Shown here one piece after another: positions 34,198 to 43,838 of a stretch of 64,000 nt of DNA (its first letter is position 1; every line of letters starts with the position of its first letter). The stretch spans positions 1,860,001 to 1,924,000 of the forward strand of contig NZ_CP113066.1 of the NCBI RefSeq assembly GCF_026625845.1. The letters are read 5' to 3'. A program made the translations under genes and the position numbers. The notes below the pieces were generated by a model. The model made no database searches. It saw only the letters and a program-made list of their open reading frames with translations, and was not told the origin of the DNA. The DNA is from Agrococcus sp. SL85 (GTDB lineage Bacteria; Actinomycetota; Actinomycetes; Actinomycetales; Microbacteriaceae).

Positions 34198-35895
34198 TCA
34201 GGCGGCCTCGAGCTCCTCGTCCTCGAAGCCCTGCTCGCCCTCCTCGGCCGCCGCCTGCACCGGGATCGAGCCGGTGATCGGCCGGGGGGTGCCCTCGCCG
34301 AGGTACCGCTCGGTGCCGGCGAGGGTGAGGAAGGCCGGGTAGGCCTCCTCGAGCGCGGTCTCGCGGAACAGCGCGATCGCCTCGTCGAAGCGGTCGCCCT
34401 CGAAGCGCTCGAGCTCGGCCGCGAGCGCGTCGACGAGCGCCTGGCAGCGCTCGCGCGTGATCGTCCTGCCGTCGTCGGTCACCGACTCGTTGTGGATCCA
34501 CTGCCACACCTGCGAGCGCGAGATCTCGGCCGTCGCGGCGTCCTCCATGAGGGAGTGGATCGCGACGGCGCCGTGGCCGCGGAGCCACGCCTCGCAGTAG
34601 CGGATGCCGATCTCGACGTTCGAGCGCAGGCCCTGCTCGGTGATCGATCCCTCGATGCTCGCGAGGTCGATGAGCGCGGCGCCGTCGACCGGCACCTCCT
34701 CGCGGGTGCGCGCCAGCTGGTTCGGCGCCTCGCCGAGCACCGCCGCGAAGGCCGCGCGGCAGGTCTCCACGAGCCCCGGGTGCGCGACCCAGGAGCCGTC
34801 GAAGCCGTCGCCGGCCTCGCGCGCCTTGTCGGCCGCGACGGCCGCGAGCGCCCGCTCGGTGGCCTCCGGGTCCTTCGCGCTCGGCACGAACGCGGCCATG
34901 CCGCCGATCGCGTGGGCGCCGCGGCGGTGGCACGCGCGCACGAGCTGCTCGGTGTACGCCCGCATGAACGGCGCCGTCATCGTGATCCGCGCGCGGTCCG
35001 GGAGCACGAACTCCGGCCCGCGCAGGCGGAAGGCCTTGATGATCGAGAACAGGTAGTCCCAGCGGCCGGCGTTGAGGCCCGCCGCGTGGTCGCGGAGCTC
35101 CCAGAGGATCTCCTCCATCTCGAACGCCGCCGTGATCGTCTCGATGAGCACGGTCGCGCGGATCGTGCCCTGCGGCAGCACGAGCAGGCGCTGCGCGACG
35201 ACGAAGACCTCGTTCCAGAGCCGCGCCTCCTCGTGGCTCTCGAGCTTCGGCAGGTAGAAGTAGGGCCCGCGGCCGCGCGCGACGAGCTCGTCGGCGTTGT
35301 GGAACAGGTGCAGGCCGAAGTCCACGAGCGCGCCCGACATGGGCGTGCCGTCGACGAGGATGCGGTGCTCGTCGAGGTGCCAGCCGCGCGGCCGCACGAC
35401 GATCGTGGGCGTCTCGGCGGCCGTCACCCGGTACTCCTTGCCCTCCGGGCTCGTGAACGCGATGCGGTCGCGGATCGCGTCCTGCAGGTTCACCTGGCTC
35501 GCGATGACGTTGCGCCACAGCGGGCTCGAGGCGTCCTCGCAGTCGGCGAGCCAGACCTTCGCGCCCGAGTTGAGCGCGTTGATGGTCATCTTGCGCTCGA
35601 TGGGGCCGGTGATCTCGACCCTGCGGTCCTCGAGGCCCGGCGCCGGGGGAGCGACGCGCCAGGAGGCGTCCTCGCGGATGCGGCGGGTCTCCTCGCGGAA
35701 GCCGGGGTCGGCGCCCTCGGCGAAGGCCGCGCGCCGCTGCCGGCGCACCCGCAGCAGGTGCTGGCGGGTGGGCTCGAAGCGGTCGTGCAGCTGCAGGAGG
35801 AACGCGAGCGCGTGCTCGGTGAGGACGCGCTCCTGGCCCTCCGCCTGCGCGGTGATGCGGATGCGGCTGCTGCCGCCGGTGGTCGTGGTGTCCAT
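34198..35895 (-). CDS. aceB: Malate synthase A
   Basis: Condenses glyoxylate with acetyl-CoA in the glyoxylate shunt. The 565 residues contain WLADCEDASSPLWRN near residue 115, PTIVVRPRGWHLDE, the TIM-barrel motif GPYFYLPKLESHEEARLW, TIRATVLIETITAAFEMEEIL with catalytic residues, and the C-terminal MEDAATAEISRSQVWQW with the catalytic Asp. The length fits the A isoform. The start is 25 bases after the aceA stop, so the two are one operon, and both should respond to the RamB-type regulator encoded divergently. Confidence 0.95.
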   Translation of the reverse strand: MDTTTTGGSSRIRITAQAEGQERVLTEHALAFLLQLHDRFEPTRQHLLRVRRQRRAAFAEGADPGFREETRRIREDASWRVAPPAPGLEDRRVEITGPIERKMTINALNSGAKVWLADCEDASSPLWRNVIASQVNLQDAIRDRIAFTSPEGKEYRVTAAETPTIVVRPRGWHLDEHRILVDGTPMSGALVDFGLHLFHNADELVARGRGPYFYLPKLESHEEARLWNEVFVVAQRLLVLPQGTIRATVLIETITAAFEMEEILWELRDHAAGLNAGRWDYLFSIIKAFRLRGPEFVLPDRARITMTAPFMRAYTEQLVRACHRRGAHAIGGMAAFVPSAKDPEATERALAAVAADKAREAGDGFDGSWVAHPGLVETCRAAFAAVLGEAPNQLARTREEVPVDGAALIDLASIEGSITEQGLRSNVEIGIRYCEAWLRGHGAVAIHSLMEDAATAEISRSQVWQWIHNESVTDDGRTITRERCQALVDALAAELERFEGDRFDEAIALFRETALEEAYPAFLTLAGTERYLGEGTPRPITGSIPVQAAAEEGEQGFEDEELEAA

Positions 35896-35920
35896 GGTGG
35901 TCTCCTCCCGGGGTCGCGGA

Positions 35921-37231
35921 TCAGTGGAACTGCTCGGTCTCGGTGCTGCCCGCGAGCGCGAGCGTGCCCGAGGCGGGGTTGAGGGCGGTGGCGACGAGGT
36001 CGAACCAGCCGGTACCGACCTCGCGCTGGTGCTTCGTGGCCGTGTAGCCCTCCGCCTCGGCGGCGAACTCGCGCTCCTGGAGGGCGACGTAGGCCGTCAT
36101 GTCGTGCTCGGCGTAGCCCTTGGCGAGCTCGAACATCGAGTGGTTGAGGGCGTGGAAGCCCGCGAGGGTGATGAACTGGAAGCGGAAGCCCATGGCGCCC
36201 AGCTCCCGCTGGAAGCGCGCGATGTCGGCGTCGTCGAGGTGCTTGCGCCAGTTGAACGAGGGCGAGCAGTTGTAGGCGAGCAGCTGGTCGGGGAACTCGG
36301 CCTTGATGCCCTCGGCGAAGCGGCGCGCGACCTCGAGGTCGGGCTTGCCCGTCTCCATCCACAGGAGGTCGGCGTACGGCGCGTAGGCGCGGCCGCGCGC
36401 GATGCACGGCTCGATGCCGTTCCGCACCTCGTAGAAGCCCTCGCTCGTGCGGCCGCCGGTGAGGAAGGGGCGGTCGCGCTCGTCGACGTCGCTCGTGAGC
36501 AGCGTCGCCGCCTCGGCGTCGGTGCGGGCGATGATGACGCTCGGCACCTGCTCGACGTCGGCCGCGAGGCGCGCGGCGTTCAGCGTGCGGACGTGCTGCT
36601 GCGTGGGGATGAGCACCTTGCCGCCCAGGTGGCCGCACTTCTTCTCGCTCGCCAGCTGGTCCTCCCAGTGCACGCCGGCCGCGCCCGAGGCGATCATGCC
36701 GCGCATGAGCTCGAAGGCGTTGAGCGGGCCGCCGAAGCCGGCCTCGGCGTCGGCGACGATCGGCGCGAGCCAGTCGCGGCTCGTCGCTCCCGTCTCGCCG
36801 CGCTCGACCTGGTCGGCACGCTGCAGCGCGTTGTTGATGCGGCGCACGACCGCGGGCACGGAGTTGGCGGGGTAGAGCGACTGGTCGGGGTAGGTCTGGC
36901 CCGCGAGGTTCGCGTCGGCCGCCACCTGCCACCCCGAGAGGTAGATGGCCTCGAGGCCCGCGCGCACCTGCTGCACGGCCTGGTTGCCGGTGAGGGCGCC
37001 GAGCGCGCGCACGGGCGACTCGTCGGTCGTGAGGCGGTGGAAGAGGCGCTCGGCGCCGCGGCGGGCGAGCGTGCGCTCCTCGACGACCGAGCCCTGGAGA
37101 CGGACGACGTCGGCGGCCGAGTAGTCGCGCTCGACGCCGCTCCAGCGGGGGTCGGCGGCCCACTCGAGCTCGAGGCGCGCGGCCTGCTCGGCCATGGTGC
37201 TCGGCGTCTGCGCCGGGGTCTGCTCCTGCAT
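35921..37231 (-). CDS. aceA: Isocitrate lyase
   Basis: Splits isocitrate to glyoxylate and succinate; the first committed step of the glyoxylate shunt, needed for growth on acetate or fatty acids. The 436 residues carry the active-site signature KKCGH (near residue 202) and the ligand motifs [17 protein letters not shown] and [15 protein letters not shown]. The ATG at 37229-37231 has GAGGAGG 6 bases upstream on the coding strand. An operator-like palindrome lies 90 bases upstream at 37320. Confidence 0.96.
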   Translation of the reverse strand: MQEQTPAQTPSTMAEQAARLELEWAADPRWSGVERDYSAADVVRLQGSVVEERTLARRGAERLFHRLTTDESPVRALGALTGNQAVQQVRAGLEAIYLSGWQVAADANLAGQTYPDQSLYPANSVPAVVRRINNALQRADQVERGETGATSRDWLAPIVADAEAGFGGPLNAFELMRGMIASGAAGVHWEDQLASEKKCGHLGGKVLIPTQQHVRTLNAARLAADVEQVPSVIIARTDAEAATLLTSDVDERDRPFLTGGRTSEGFYEVRNGIEPCIARGRAYAPYADLLWMETGKPDLEVARRFAEGIKAEFPDQLLAYNCSPSFNWRKHLDDADIARFQRELGAMGFRFQFITLAGFHALNHSMFELAKGYAEHDMTAYVALQEREFAAEAEGYTATKHQREVGTGWFDLVATALNPASGTLALAGSTETEQFH

Positions 37232-37319
37232 GATGTCCTCCTCGTCATCGCCCCCATCGGGGGTGGTGGAAGCCACTCTGCGGGCACTTCTGCGGCCGTG
37301 CGCCCCCTGCGCGATGTGA

Positions 37320-37333
37320 AGAAGTGCACTTCT
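37320..37333. promoter_or_regulatory. Palindrome AGAAGTGCACTTCT between aceA and the RamB-type gene
   Basis: A perfect 14-base palindrome in the divergent intergenic region 37232-37384. A separate half-site GCACTTCT occurs at 37284-37291. The position suits an operator for the adjacent RamB-type regulator. Confidence 0.6.
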
Positions 37334-37384
37334 CTCGCATCCGGGAGGAGTCCGCGCGCGCCGCAGCGGCCGTACGATCGCCGC

Positions 37385-38878
37385 ATGGACGACGCCGCCC
37401 TCTCGCCGCCCGGCGCATGGCACCGCAGCGCACCCGCGCACGAGCGGCCGCCCGCCGAGGTCGACGCCCGGCACCTCGGCAAGGCCCTCCGCCACCACCG
37501 CAGGCGCGCGGGCCTCACCCTCGACGCCGTGCGCGACGCCACCGGCATCGCGCCGAGCCAGCTCTCGGCGATCGAGACCGGCAAGCGGGAAGCGCGCTTC
37601 TCGGCCCTGCAGCAGCTCGCGGCCCTCTACGGCGTCGGCCTCGACGCGCTCACGGGCACCGCGCCGCCCTCGGCGCGCGCCGCCCGCGAGCTGGAGCTCG
37701 AGCGCGTCATGGCCTCGAGCGCCTGGCAGCAGGCGCAGCTGCCCACGTTCCGCATCGGCCCGCGCACGCCCGACGACGTGCTCGAGACGGTGCTCGCGCT
37801 CGTCGAGCGGCTGGATCGGGCGCAGGAGGAGCGCGTCGCGACGCCCGAGGAGGCGCGGCGCGCGAACACGCAGCTGCGGGCCGAGATGCGCGCGCGCGAC
37901 AACCACTTCCCCGAGATCGAGGCGGAGGCGCGGCGCGTGCTCGAGCGCGTCGGCTACCAGGCGGGCCCGCTCTCGCAGCACCTCGTCGCCGCGGTCACCG
38001 AGCGCCTCGGCTTCACGGTGCACGACGCCGCCGACCTGCCGCACTCCACCCGCTCCGTCACCGACCTCAAGCACCGCCGCATCTACCTCTCGCGCTCGCA
38101 GCGCACGGGCCACGACCCGCGCTCGGTGCTGCTGCAGGCGCTCGGGCACCACGTGCTCGGCCACGCGGTGCCGCGCGACTACGGGGAGTTCCTGCGGCAG
38201 CGGATCGAGACGAACTACTTCGCGGCCGCCCTCCTCATGCCCGAGCGCACCGCCGTCGCGTTCCTCGCCGAGGCGAAGCAGGCGCGGCAGCTCGCGGTCG
38301 AGGACCTCCGCGACGCCTTCGCCGTCTCGTACGAGGCGGCCGCCCATCGCCTCACGAACCTCGCGACCGTGCACCTGGGCATCCCGCTGCACTTCCAGAA
38401 GGTGCACGAGTCGGGGATCATCTACAAGGCCTACGAGAACGACGGCGTCACCTTCCCCGCCGACCACACGGGAGCCATCGAAGGCCAGCCCGTGTGCCGC
38501 TCCTGGACGAGCCGCGAGGTCTTCGACGCGGCCGACCGCGTGAACGCCTTCGAGCAGTACACCGAGACGCCCGCGGGCACGTTCTGGTGCACCGCGATGA
38601 CCGAGCGCAGCCCGCAGGGCGAGTTCTCGCTCTCGATCGGCGTGCCCTTCAGCCAGGCGCGCTGGTTCCGCGGCCGCGCCACGAAGCACCGCTCGCGGTC
38701 CGCGTGCCCGGATCCCACCTGCTGCCGGCAGCCGCCGGCCGAGCTGCTCGCCGACTGGGCGGGGCAGGCGTGGCCGAGCGCGAGGGCGCACTCGCACCTG
38801 CTCGCGGCGCTGCCGCCGGGCGCGTTCCCGGGCGTCGACGAGACCGAGGTGTACGCGTTCCTCGCCTCGCGGGCCTGA
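37385..38878 (+). CDS. ramB: RamB/ClgR-like XRE regulator of the glyoxylate shunt (ShIR family)
   Basis: A 497-residue regulator of the RamB type, which represses aceA and aceB when acetate is absent. It has an N-terminal XRE helix-turn-helix ([40 protein letters not shown], about residues 30-70), a central IrrE/ImmA-like peptidase domain with LGHHVLGHA and [13 protein letters not shown], and a C-terminal DUF2083 region with CPDPTCC, a possible metal or Fe-S site. RamB of Corynebacterium has this architecture. It is divergent from aceA, with a palindrome between them. Whether the peptidase-like domain is active is unknown. Confidence 0.87.
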   Translation: MDDAALSPPGAWHRSAPAHERPPAEVDARHLGKALRHHRRRAGLTLDAVRDATGIAPSQLSAIETGKREARFSALQQLAALYGVGLDALTGTAPPSARAARELELERVMASSAWQQAQLPTFRIGPRTPDDVLETVLALVERLDRAQEERVATPEEARRANTQLRAEMRARDNHFPEIEAEARRVLERVGYQAGPLSQHLVAAVTERLGFTVHDAADLPHSTRSVTDLKHRRIYLSRSQRTGHDPRSVLLQALGHHVLGHAVPRDYGEFLRQRIETNYFAAALLMPERTAVAFLAEAKQARQLAVEDLRDAFAVSYEAAAHRLTNLATVHLGIPLHFQKVHESGIIYKAYENDGVTFPADHTGAIEGQPVCRSWTSREVFDAADRVNAFEQYTETPAGTFWCTAMTERSPQGEFSLSIGVPFSQARWFRGRATKHRSRSACPDPTCCRQPPAELLADWAGQAWPSARAHSHLLAALPPGAFPGVDETEVYAFLASRA

Positions 38879-38933
38879 GGCGGGCGATCCCGAGGTCGCG
38901 GAGGCCCGAGGCCGGCGAGCGGCGGAGGCCCGC

Positions 38934-39371
38934 TCAGGAGCCGGTGGCGGCGGCGTCGAGCTGGGCGAGGGCGCGGCGCAGCGCGGTGCTCGAGGTGTGC
39001 GCGGTGTAGGGGAAGTACACGACCTCGACGCCGTGGGCGCCGAGCGACTGCTCGAGGCGCAGCCCCTTCTCGGTGCCGCGCCAGTCGTCGCCCTTGAAGC
39101 AGTGCGTGAAGCCGAGCTCGCGCCACGCGTCGACCTTGTCGGGCGTCGACTCCACGTGCACGCGATCGACGTACCGCACCGCGCGCACGATCTCGACGCG
39201 CTCGACCTCGGGCACGACGGGGCTGATGCCCTTGACGAGCTGCAGCATCTCGTCGCTCACGACGCCGGCGATGAGCACGTCGCAACGCTCGCGGGCGTGG
39301 CGGAGGATGTTCAGGTGCCCGACGTGGAAGAGGTCGAAGGCCCCCGCCGCGTAGCCGATCCGCTGTGCCAT
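38934..39371 (-). CDS. Cytidylyltransferase, TagD/glycerol-3-phosphate type
   Basis: A 145-residue nucleotidyltransferase that makes a CDP-alcohol or similar activated precursor. It has [21 protein letters not shown], the HxGH catalytic motif (HVGH near residue 17), [17 protein letters not shown], and [22 protein letters not shown]; the last stretch is like the ISTT motif region but reads HTSSTALRR. TagD and related enzymes supply CDP-glycerol for teichoic or other phosphate polymers. It lies at the end of a polysaccharide locus with a CDP-alcohol phosphotransferase gene 2 kb away, which suggests a phosphodiester-linked substituent. A dyad (39426-39440) lies in its promoter region. Confidence 0.85.
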   Translation of the reverse strand: MAQRIGYAAGAFDLFHVGHLNILRHARERCDVLIAGVVSDEMLQLVKGISPVVPEVERVEIVRAVRYVDRVHVESTPDKVDAWRELGFTHCFKGDDWRGTEKGLRLEQSLGAHGVEVVYFPYTAHTSSTALRRALAQLDAAATGS

Positions 39372-39425
39372 GCACGCCCCCCCGTGGGGTCGGGCGCCGC
39401 GCGCTGGGCTCGACGCCTCCTGTTC

Positions 39426-39440
39426 CGTAACGCTGTTACG
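39426..39440. promoter_or_regulatory. Dyad CGTAACGCTGTTACG upstream of the cytidylyltransferase gene
   Basis: Perfect 6-base arms around GCT. On the minus strand a TACTGT -10-like element lies directly before it, so the dyad would cover the transcription start. Similar GTAAC/GTTAC dyads are at 44967-44979 and 59683-59700. Confidence 0.6.
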
Positions 39441-39458
39441 CACAGTAGCACGCGGTGA

Positions 39459-40413
39459 TCAGGATGCGGGAGCGGCAGGCGCTGCAGGGGCGGGGCGGCC
39501 GTACTCGGGCTCGAAGCGGCCGAGCGCGCCCAGCACCCTGCCCTGCGCGAACCACAGCCTGCGCTGGAAGGTGGCGCTCGCGGCCACGTCGCCGCGCAGG
39601 CGCGCGAGCCGCTCCGCCGCGGCGAACACGGGCACGCGCGCGAGCCCGCCCACGAGGTGTCCCGCGCGCTTCGCCGCGCGCGCCGAGGGCAGGCTCGTCG
39701 CGGCTCATGATGCGCACGCGCACCTGCCCCTGGCAGACGGCCCTGCGATGCACGAAGGCGCGCGTCGTGCGGGCGGCGACGATGTCGTCGCGCGCGACCG
39801 ACTCGGCGGAGGCGACGATCGTGCCGCCGGCCGCGAGGAGGCGGTGCCCGAAGTCGAGGTCGGAGCCGCCGGAGAGCCCGAGCGCGACGTCGAAGGCGAC
39901 GCCGAGCTCGCGCGCCCGCCGCGGGTCGATGAGCACGTTGCCGGTCGAGAGCGCCTGCAGCGGCGTGCCGGTGGGGAAGCGCGTGCGGCGCATGAAGCCG
40001 CCGGCCGCGACCCACGGGTCGGTGCCCTCGGGCCACACGTAGCGCACGAAGCCCATGACCGCGTCGGGCCGGTGCGCCTGCCAGGTCTCGACGAGCCCCG
40101 CGAGCCAGCCGGGCTCGGGCACGAGGTCGTCGTCGATCATGACGACGAGCTCGTCGCCCTCCGCGGCCTCGAGCGCCGCCTGCCTCGCCGCCGCGATGCC
40201 GGGAGCGGGCACGTGGAGGTGCCCGACGCCGAGCGCCGCCGCCGTCTCGCGCGCCGACGCCTCCGGGTCGTTGTCGACCAGCAGGATGCGCCACTGCGCC
40301 GGCGCCTCGGCCGCGTCGGCCGCGATCGCCGCGACGAGCTCGGGCAGCAGGGCGGTGCGCCGGTAGGTGGGCACCGCGATCACGACGCGGGGCGCCGGGG
40401 CGCCGGCGCTCAT
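39459..40413 (-). CDS. Family 2 glycosyltransferase, one +1 indel
   Basis: An inverting glycosyltransferase of the polysaccharide locus. VVIAVPTYRRTALLPELVAAI is the nucleotide-sugar binding start and VMIDDDLVPEPGW carries the metal-binding Asp triplet (near residue 98); GLSGGSDLDFGHRLLAAG has the acceptor-side Asp. The frame breaks at 39691-39695 (AGGCT on plus, AGCCT on the coding strand). Removing one base gives MSRDELPSARAAKRAGHLVG and a continuous 317-residue product to TGA at 39459. The start overlaps the stop of the next gene upstream (ATGA). Confidence 0.87.
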
Positions 40414-41453
40414 CGCGCGGCCCTCCGGTGCGCGACCGCCGCGCGGAAGGCCTCGCGGTGGGCGACGCCCGCGTCGCGCCAGTCGCGCGCCGAGAGGTCG
40501 GGCGGCGACGCGGGCGGGCTCGCCGCGGCCTCCGCGAAGCGCAGCAGGTCGTCGGCCGCGAGGTCGCCCTCGAAGGTGCGGATCCAGCCCGGGCCCACCT
40601 CGTCGGCGAGCGCCTCGACCACGGGGCCTGCGGGCACGAGCACCGGCCGGCGCAGCGAGAGCGCCGCGAGGACCGAGCCCGAGTTGTGCATGGCTCGGTA
40701 CGGTAGCACCACGCCGGACGATCGTGTAACGGTGTCCGCGAAGTCGGCCTCGGTGAGGTAGCGCAGGTCGAGCTCGACCCGCGGGTCCGCCGCCGCTCGG
40801 CCCCGCACCTCGCGCTCGATGGCGGGCGACGTGGGCGAGCCCGCGACGCGGAGGCGCAGCGCGCCGCCCTCGGCGCCCGTCGCGGCGAACGCGTCGAGCA
40901 GCCCCTCCACGCCCTTGTACGGGCGGATGAGCCCCACGTAGGCGAGCAGGCCCGGCTCGGCCGCCGCCTGCGGCATCGGCGCGAACCAGTCGACGTAGTG
41001 CCCGTGCGGGATGAGGGTCGCGCCCGAGCCCTCCGGCACGGGCGTGTGGCTGTTGAGGAGGATGCGGTGGTCGGCCCGCCGCTCGACCCACGCGAGGAAG
41101 CGCCGATCCCAGCCGCGCGCGCCCTCCGGCAGCCCGAGGTTGTGCGCCGTCCGCACGAGCGCGACGGGCGTGATCGAGAGCCGGATGCGCAGCGCGAGCG
41201 CGAAGGCGCGGCGCGCGAGGGCGCGGGAGGGCGTCGAGCCGCCCAGCAGCGTCTCCGGCCAGTGCAGGTGCAGGGCGTCGTAGCGGCCCAGCAGCGCGCG
41301 GCGGCGGTCGAGCCGCAGGTGCTCGACGCCGGGCGTCGCCGCGAGCGCGGCGTCGAGCATGTGCAGGTAGGGGTTGGTGGTGGGGCGCACCGCGGCGAAC
41401 GACTGCATCACCCGGATCGGGCGGGGCGCAGAGCTCGTCATGCGGCTCAGCAT
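40410..41453 (-). CDS. Glycosyltransferase, GT-B fold
   Basis: A 347-residue glycosyltransferase. HYVDWFAPMPQ and GLLAYVGLIRPYKGVEGLLDAFAA mark the donor-side Rossmann half (near residues 190-215); NSGSVLAALSLRRPVLVPAG carries the conserved glutamate-equivalent turn in a less usual form. The N-terminal half (VMQSFAAVRPTTNPYLHMLDAALAA) is typical of enzymes related to GDP-mannose transferases such as GumI, but the sugar is not predictable. The ATG at 41451-41453 is used; another at 41439-41441 is possible. It is coupled to the next gene by a 4-base overlap. Confidence 0.83.
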   Translation of the reverse strand: MLSRMTSSAPRPIRVMQSFAAVRPTTNPYLHMLDAALAATPGVEHLRLDRRRALLGRYDALHLHWPETLLGGSTPSRALARRAFALALRIRLSITPVALVRTAHNLGLPEGARGWDRRFLAWVERRADHRILLNSHTPVPEGSGATLIPHGHYVDWFAPMPQAAAEPGLLAYVGLIRPYKGVEGLLDAFAATGAEGGALRLRVAGSPTSPAIEREVRGRAAADPRVELDLRYLTEADFADTVTRSSGVVLPYRAMHNSGSVLAALSLRRPVLVPAGPVVEALADEVGPGWIRTFEGDLAADDLLRFAEAAASPPASPPDLSARDWRDAGVAHREAFRAAVAHRRAAR

Positions 41454-41555
41454 GCCACCTTGCGCGCCGCGGGCGAGGCCCTACACTCATCCCAATCCCG
41501 CGCGTCCGGGCTCCGGGCGGCAGCGGTCGGGGTGCAGCTGACAGGGGTGCCTGCC

Positions 41556-42296
41556 GTGTCCGAGTCCTTCGTCGACGCCCATCGGCGGCTCGCGGCCGCC
41601 CAGAAGGGGCACGCGCGCGGCGCGCCCGCGTACTCCGTCTACGTCAACCGCCGGATCGGCCGCGTGCTCGCCGCGGCGGCGCACCGCCGCGGGTGGACGC
41701 CCAACGGCGCGACGGCGGTGAGCGCCGCCCACACCTTCCTCGGCATCGCGCTGCTCGTGCTGCTGCCCGCCGCGTGGTGGACGGGCCTCGTCGTCGCCGC
41801 GCTGCTCGTGCTCGGCTACGCCTGGGACTCGGCCGACGGCCAGATCGCGCGGCTCCGCGGCGGCGGGAGCCTCGCGGGGGAGTGGCTCGACCACTTCGTC
41901 GACGCGCTGAAGATCGCCTGCCTGCACCTCGCCGTGCTGCTCGCGCTGTGGCTGCACACGCCCGTGCGCGACACCGCGTGGATGCTCGTGCCCCTCGTCG
42001 CCTCGATCGTCGGCGTCGTCACCTTCTTCGGCATGCTCCTCAACGACCTGCTGAAGGGCAAGGCGGGCGTCGCCTCGACGCACGCGCGCGGCGGCGGCAC
42101 GCTCGGCAGGTCGCTGCTGCTGCTGCCCACCGACTTCGGCCTCCAGTGCCTGCTCTTCGCGCTGTGGGGCTGGACGACCGGGTTCCTGTGGGCCTACGCG
42201 GCGCTCGCGGCCCTGAACGGCGCCTTCCTCGTGCTCGCCGCCGTGCGCTGGTACCGAGAGATCCGCGGCATCGACCGCGCCTCGGCGGCCGCATGA
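41556..42296 (+). CDS. CDP-alcohol phosphatidyltransferase family protein
   Basis: A polytopic membrane enzyme that transfers a phospho-alcohol from a CDP-linked donor. The catalytic signature D-x2-D-G-x2-A-R-x8-G-x3-D-x3-D is complete: DSADGQIARLRGGGSLAGEW followed by LDHFVDALK, near residues 90-118. The 246 residues have about six membrane helices. The GTG at 41556 is chosen because AGGGG lies 8 bases upstream; a GTG at 41547 is an alternative. The cytidylyltransferase at 38934 could make its donor, in which case the pair would add a glycerol-phosphate-like group; inositol phosphate is also possible. The next gene overlaps its stop. Confidence 0.87.
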   Translation: MSESFVDAHRRLAAAQKGHARGAPAYSVYVNRRIGRVLAAAAHRRGWTPNGATAVSAAHTFLGIALLVLLPAAWWTGLVVAALLVLGYAWDSADGQIARLRGGGSLAGEWLDHFVDALKIACLHLAVLLALWLHTPVRDTAWMLVPLVASIVGVVTFFGMLLNDLLKGKAGVASTHARGGGTLGRSLLLLPTDFGLQCLLFALWGWTTGFLWAYAALAALNGAFLVLAAVRWYREIRGIDRASAAA

Positions 42297-43205
42297 GCGG
42301 CGCGGCGCCCACGCGCTTCGCGGTCGTCGTCGTGAGCTTCGGCTCGAGCGCGCTGCTCGCCCGAAACGCCGCGCGGCTCGAGCTGCCGGAGGGCGGCACG
42401 GTCGTCGTCGTCGACTGCTTCTCGAGCGGCGCCGAGCGCGAGCGCGTGCGCGCGCTCGGCGAGCGGCACGGCTGGCGCACGCTGCTGCTCGACGAGAACG
42501 CGGGCTTCGGCGGCGGCACGAACGCGGGCGCCGCCGCGGCGCTCGAGGACGGTGCCGAGGTGCTCGTGGCGCTCAACCCGGACGCGACGACCGACGCGGC
42601 CTCGCTCGAACGCCTCGTCGCGGCGGTGGCCGCCGACCCGATGCTGCTCGCCTCGCCCACGATCCTCTCGGGCGAGGGGCGGCCGTGGTTCGCGGGCGCC
42701 GACCTCTACCTCGACGACGGCCGGGTGCGCGCGGCCTCCGCCAGGGCGCGCGAGCCCGACGCCCGGCGGCGGGCCTGGGCGACGGGCGCGTGCTTCGCCG
42801 TCTCGGCCCCGCTCTGGCGGCGCCTCGGCGGCTTCGACGAGGACTACTTCCTCTACTGGGAGGACATCGACCTCTCGCACCGGGCGCTCGACGCGGGCGC
42901 GAGGATGGCGCTCGTCGACGCCGTGGTCGTGCACGAGCCCGGCGGGACGCAGGAGGCCTCGGCGCCCGGCCGCGCGAAGTCGGAGGCGTACTACTACTTC
43001 AACATCCGCAACCGCATGCTCTACGCGGTCAAGCACCTCGACGGCGTCGACGTGCGGCGGTGGCGGCGCAGCGACGCGCGCGTCGCGCGCGGCGTCGTGC
43101 TGCGCGGCGGTCGTGCGCAGGCTGCTGCGCTCGCTCGCGCCGTGGCGCGCCTACCTGCGCGGGCTCCGCGACGGCCGCCGCATCGCGCGCGGGAGCCTGC
43201 GATGA
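42293..43205 (+). CDS. Family 2 glycosyltransferase (rhamnosyltransferase-like), one +1 indel
   Basis: A GT2 enzyme of the WbbL/rhamnosyltransferase group. It has FAVVVVSFGSSALLARNAARL, DENAGFGGGTNAG, LNPDATTDAASL with the metal site, ATGACFAVSAPLWRRLGGFDEDYFLYWEDIDLSHRA-like acceptor region, and VVVHEPGG. The frame breaks at 43119-43123 (GCAGGCTG). Removing one G gives RAQLLRSLAPWRAYLRGLRD and a 303-residue product. The ATG overlaps the previous stop, and the ATG of the next gene overlaps its own stop, so the three are coupled. Confidence 0.87.
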
Positions 43206-43838
43206 CGGGCGAGGCCAGCATCCTCGTCGTCTGCGCCGCGAACGTCTGCCGCTCGCCGCTCGCCGAGCTCGTGCTGCGCGAGGAGCTCGCCGCCCGCGGG
43301 TTCGGCGGCGTCGTCGTCTCGAGCGCGGGCGTGCGCGCGATCGAGGGCGCCGGCGCGTGCGAGGACGTCGTGGCGCTCCGCGACGGCGCGGACTGGCGCG
43401 CCCGCTGCGCGCGGCACCGCTCGCGGCAGGCTCGATGCCGAGGCGGTGGACGGCGCGGCCCTCGTGCTCGCCGCGACCCGCGAGATCCGCTCAGCGGTGG
43501 TCGCCGCGGTGCCCGCGGCGCGCCGGCGCGCGTTCACGCTCCGCGAGGCGCTCTGGCTCGGTGCGGGGTTCGAGTCCGTCGACGTCGACGGCGAGCGGCT
43601 CGACGAGGGCGAGCGGGCCGTGCGCGCGCTCGCGGCGCACCTCGACGAGCGGCGGGGCCTGCGCACGCCGCCCGCGCCGCCGGCGCGCCGATGGTTCCGG
43701 CCGACGCCGGACCCGTTCGACATCGAGGACGGGCACGGCAGGCGCGGCGGAGCGCACCGCCAGGCCCTCCGCGAGGTCGATCAGGCGGCGCGCGAGCTCG
43801 GGCGGCTCATCGCGGGAGCGCCGGCCGCGGCGCGCTGA
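43202..43838 (+). CDS. Low-molecular-weight protein tyrosine phosphatase, one +1 indel
   Basis: A phosphatase that reverses tyrosine autophosphorylation of capsule kinases. The P-loop is VVCAANVCRSPLAE (C-x5-R, near residues 11-18), and TPDPFDIEDGHGR holds the general acid Asp. The frame breaks at 43428-43432 (GCAGGCTC). Removing one G gives RSRQLDAEAVDGAALVLAATREIR and a 211-residue product to TGA at 43836-43838. Its substrate is probably the BY-kinase at 54464. Its 3' end overlaps the convergent glycosyltransferase gene by 32 bases. Confidence 0.87.

Noticed and set aside
40721..40735. Another GTAACGGTGT operator
   Set aside because: It lies inside a glycosyltransferase coding region and reads as ordinary codons (DTVTRSS); half the dyad is missing.
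43119..43123. Extra G at GCGGCGG (43105-43110) as the cause of the glycosyltransferase frameshift
   Set aside because: It would also restore the frame, but the AGGCTG just downstream restores it equally well and fits the context seen in twelve other cases.
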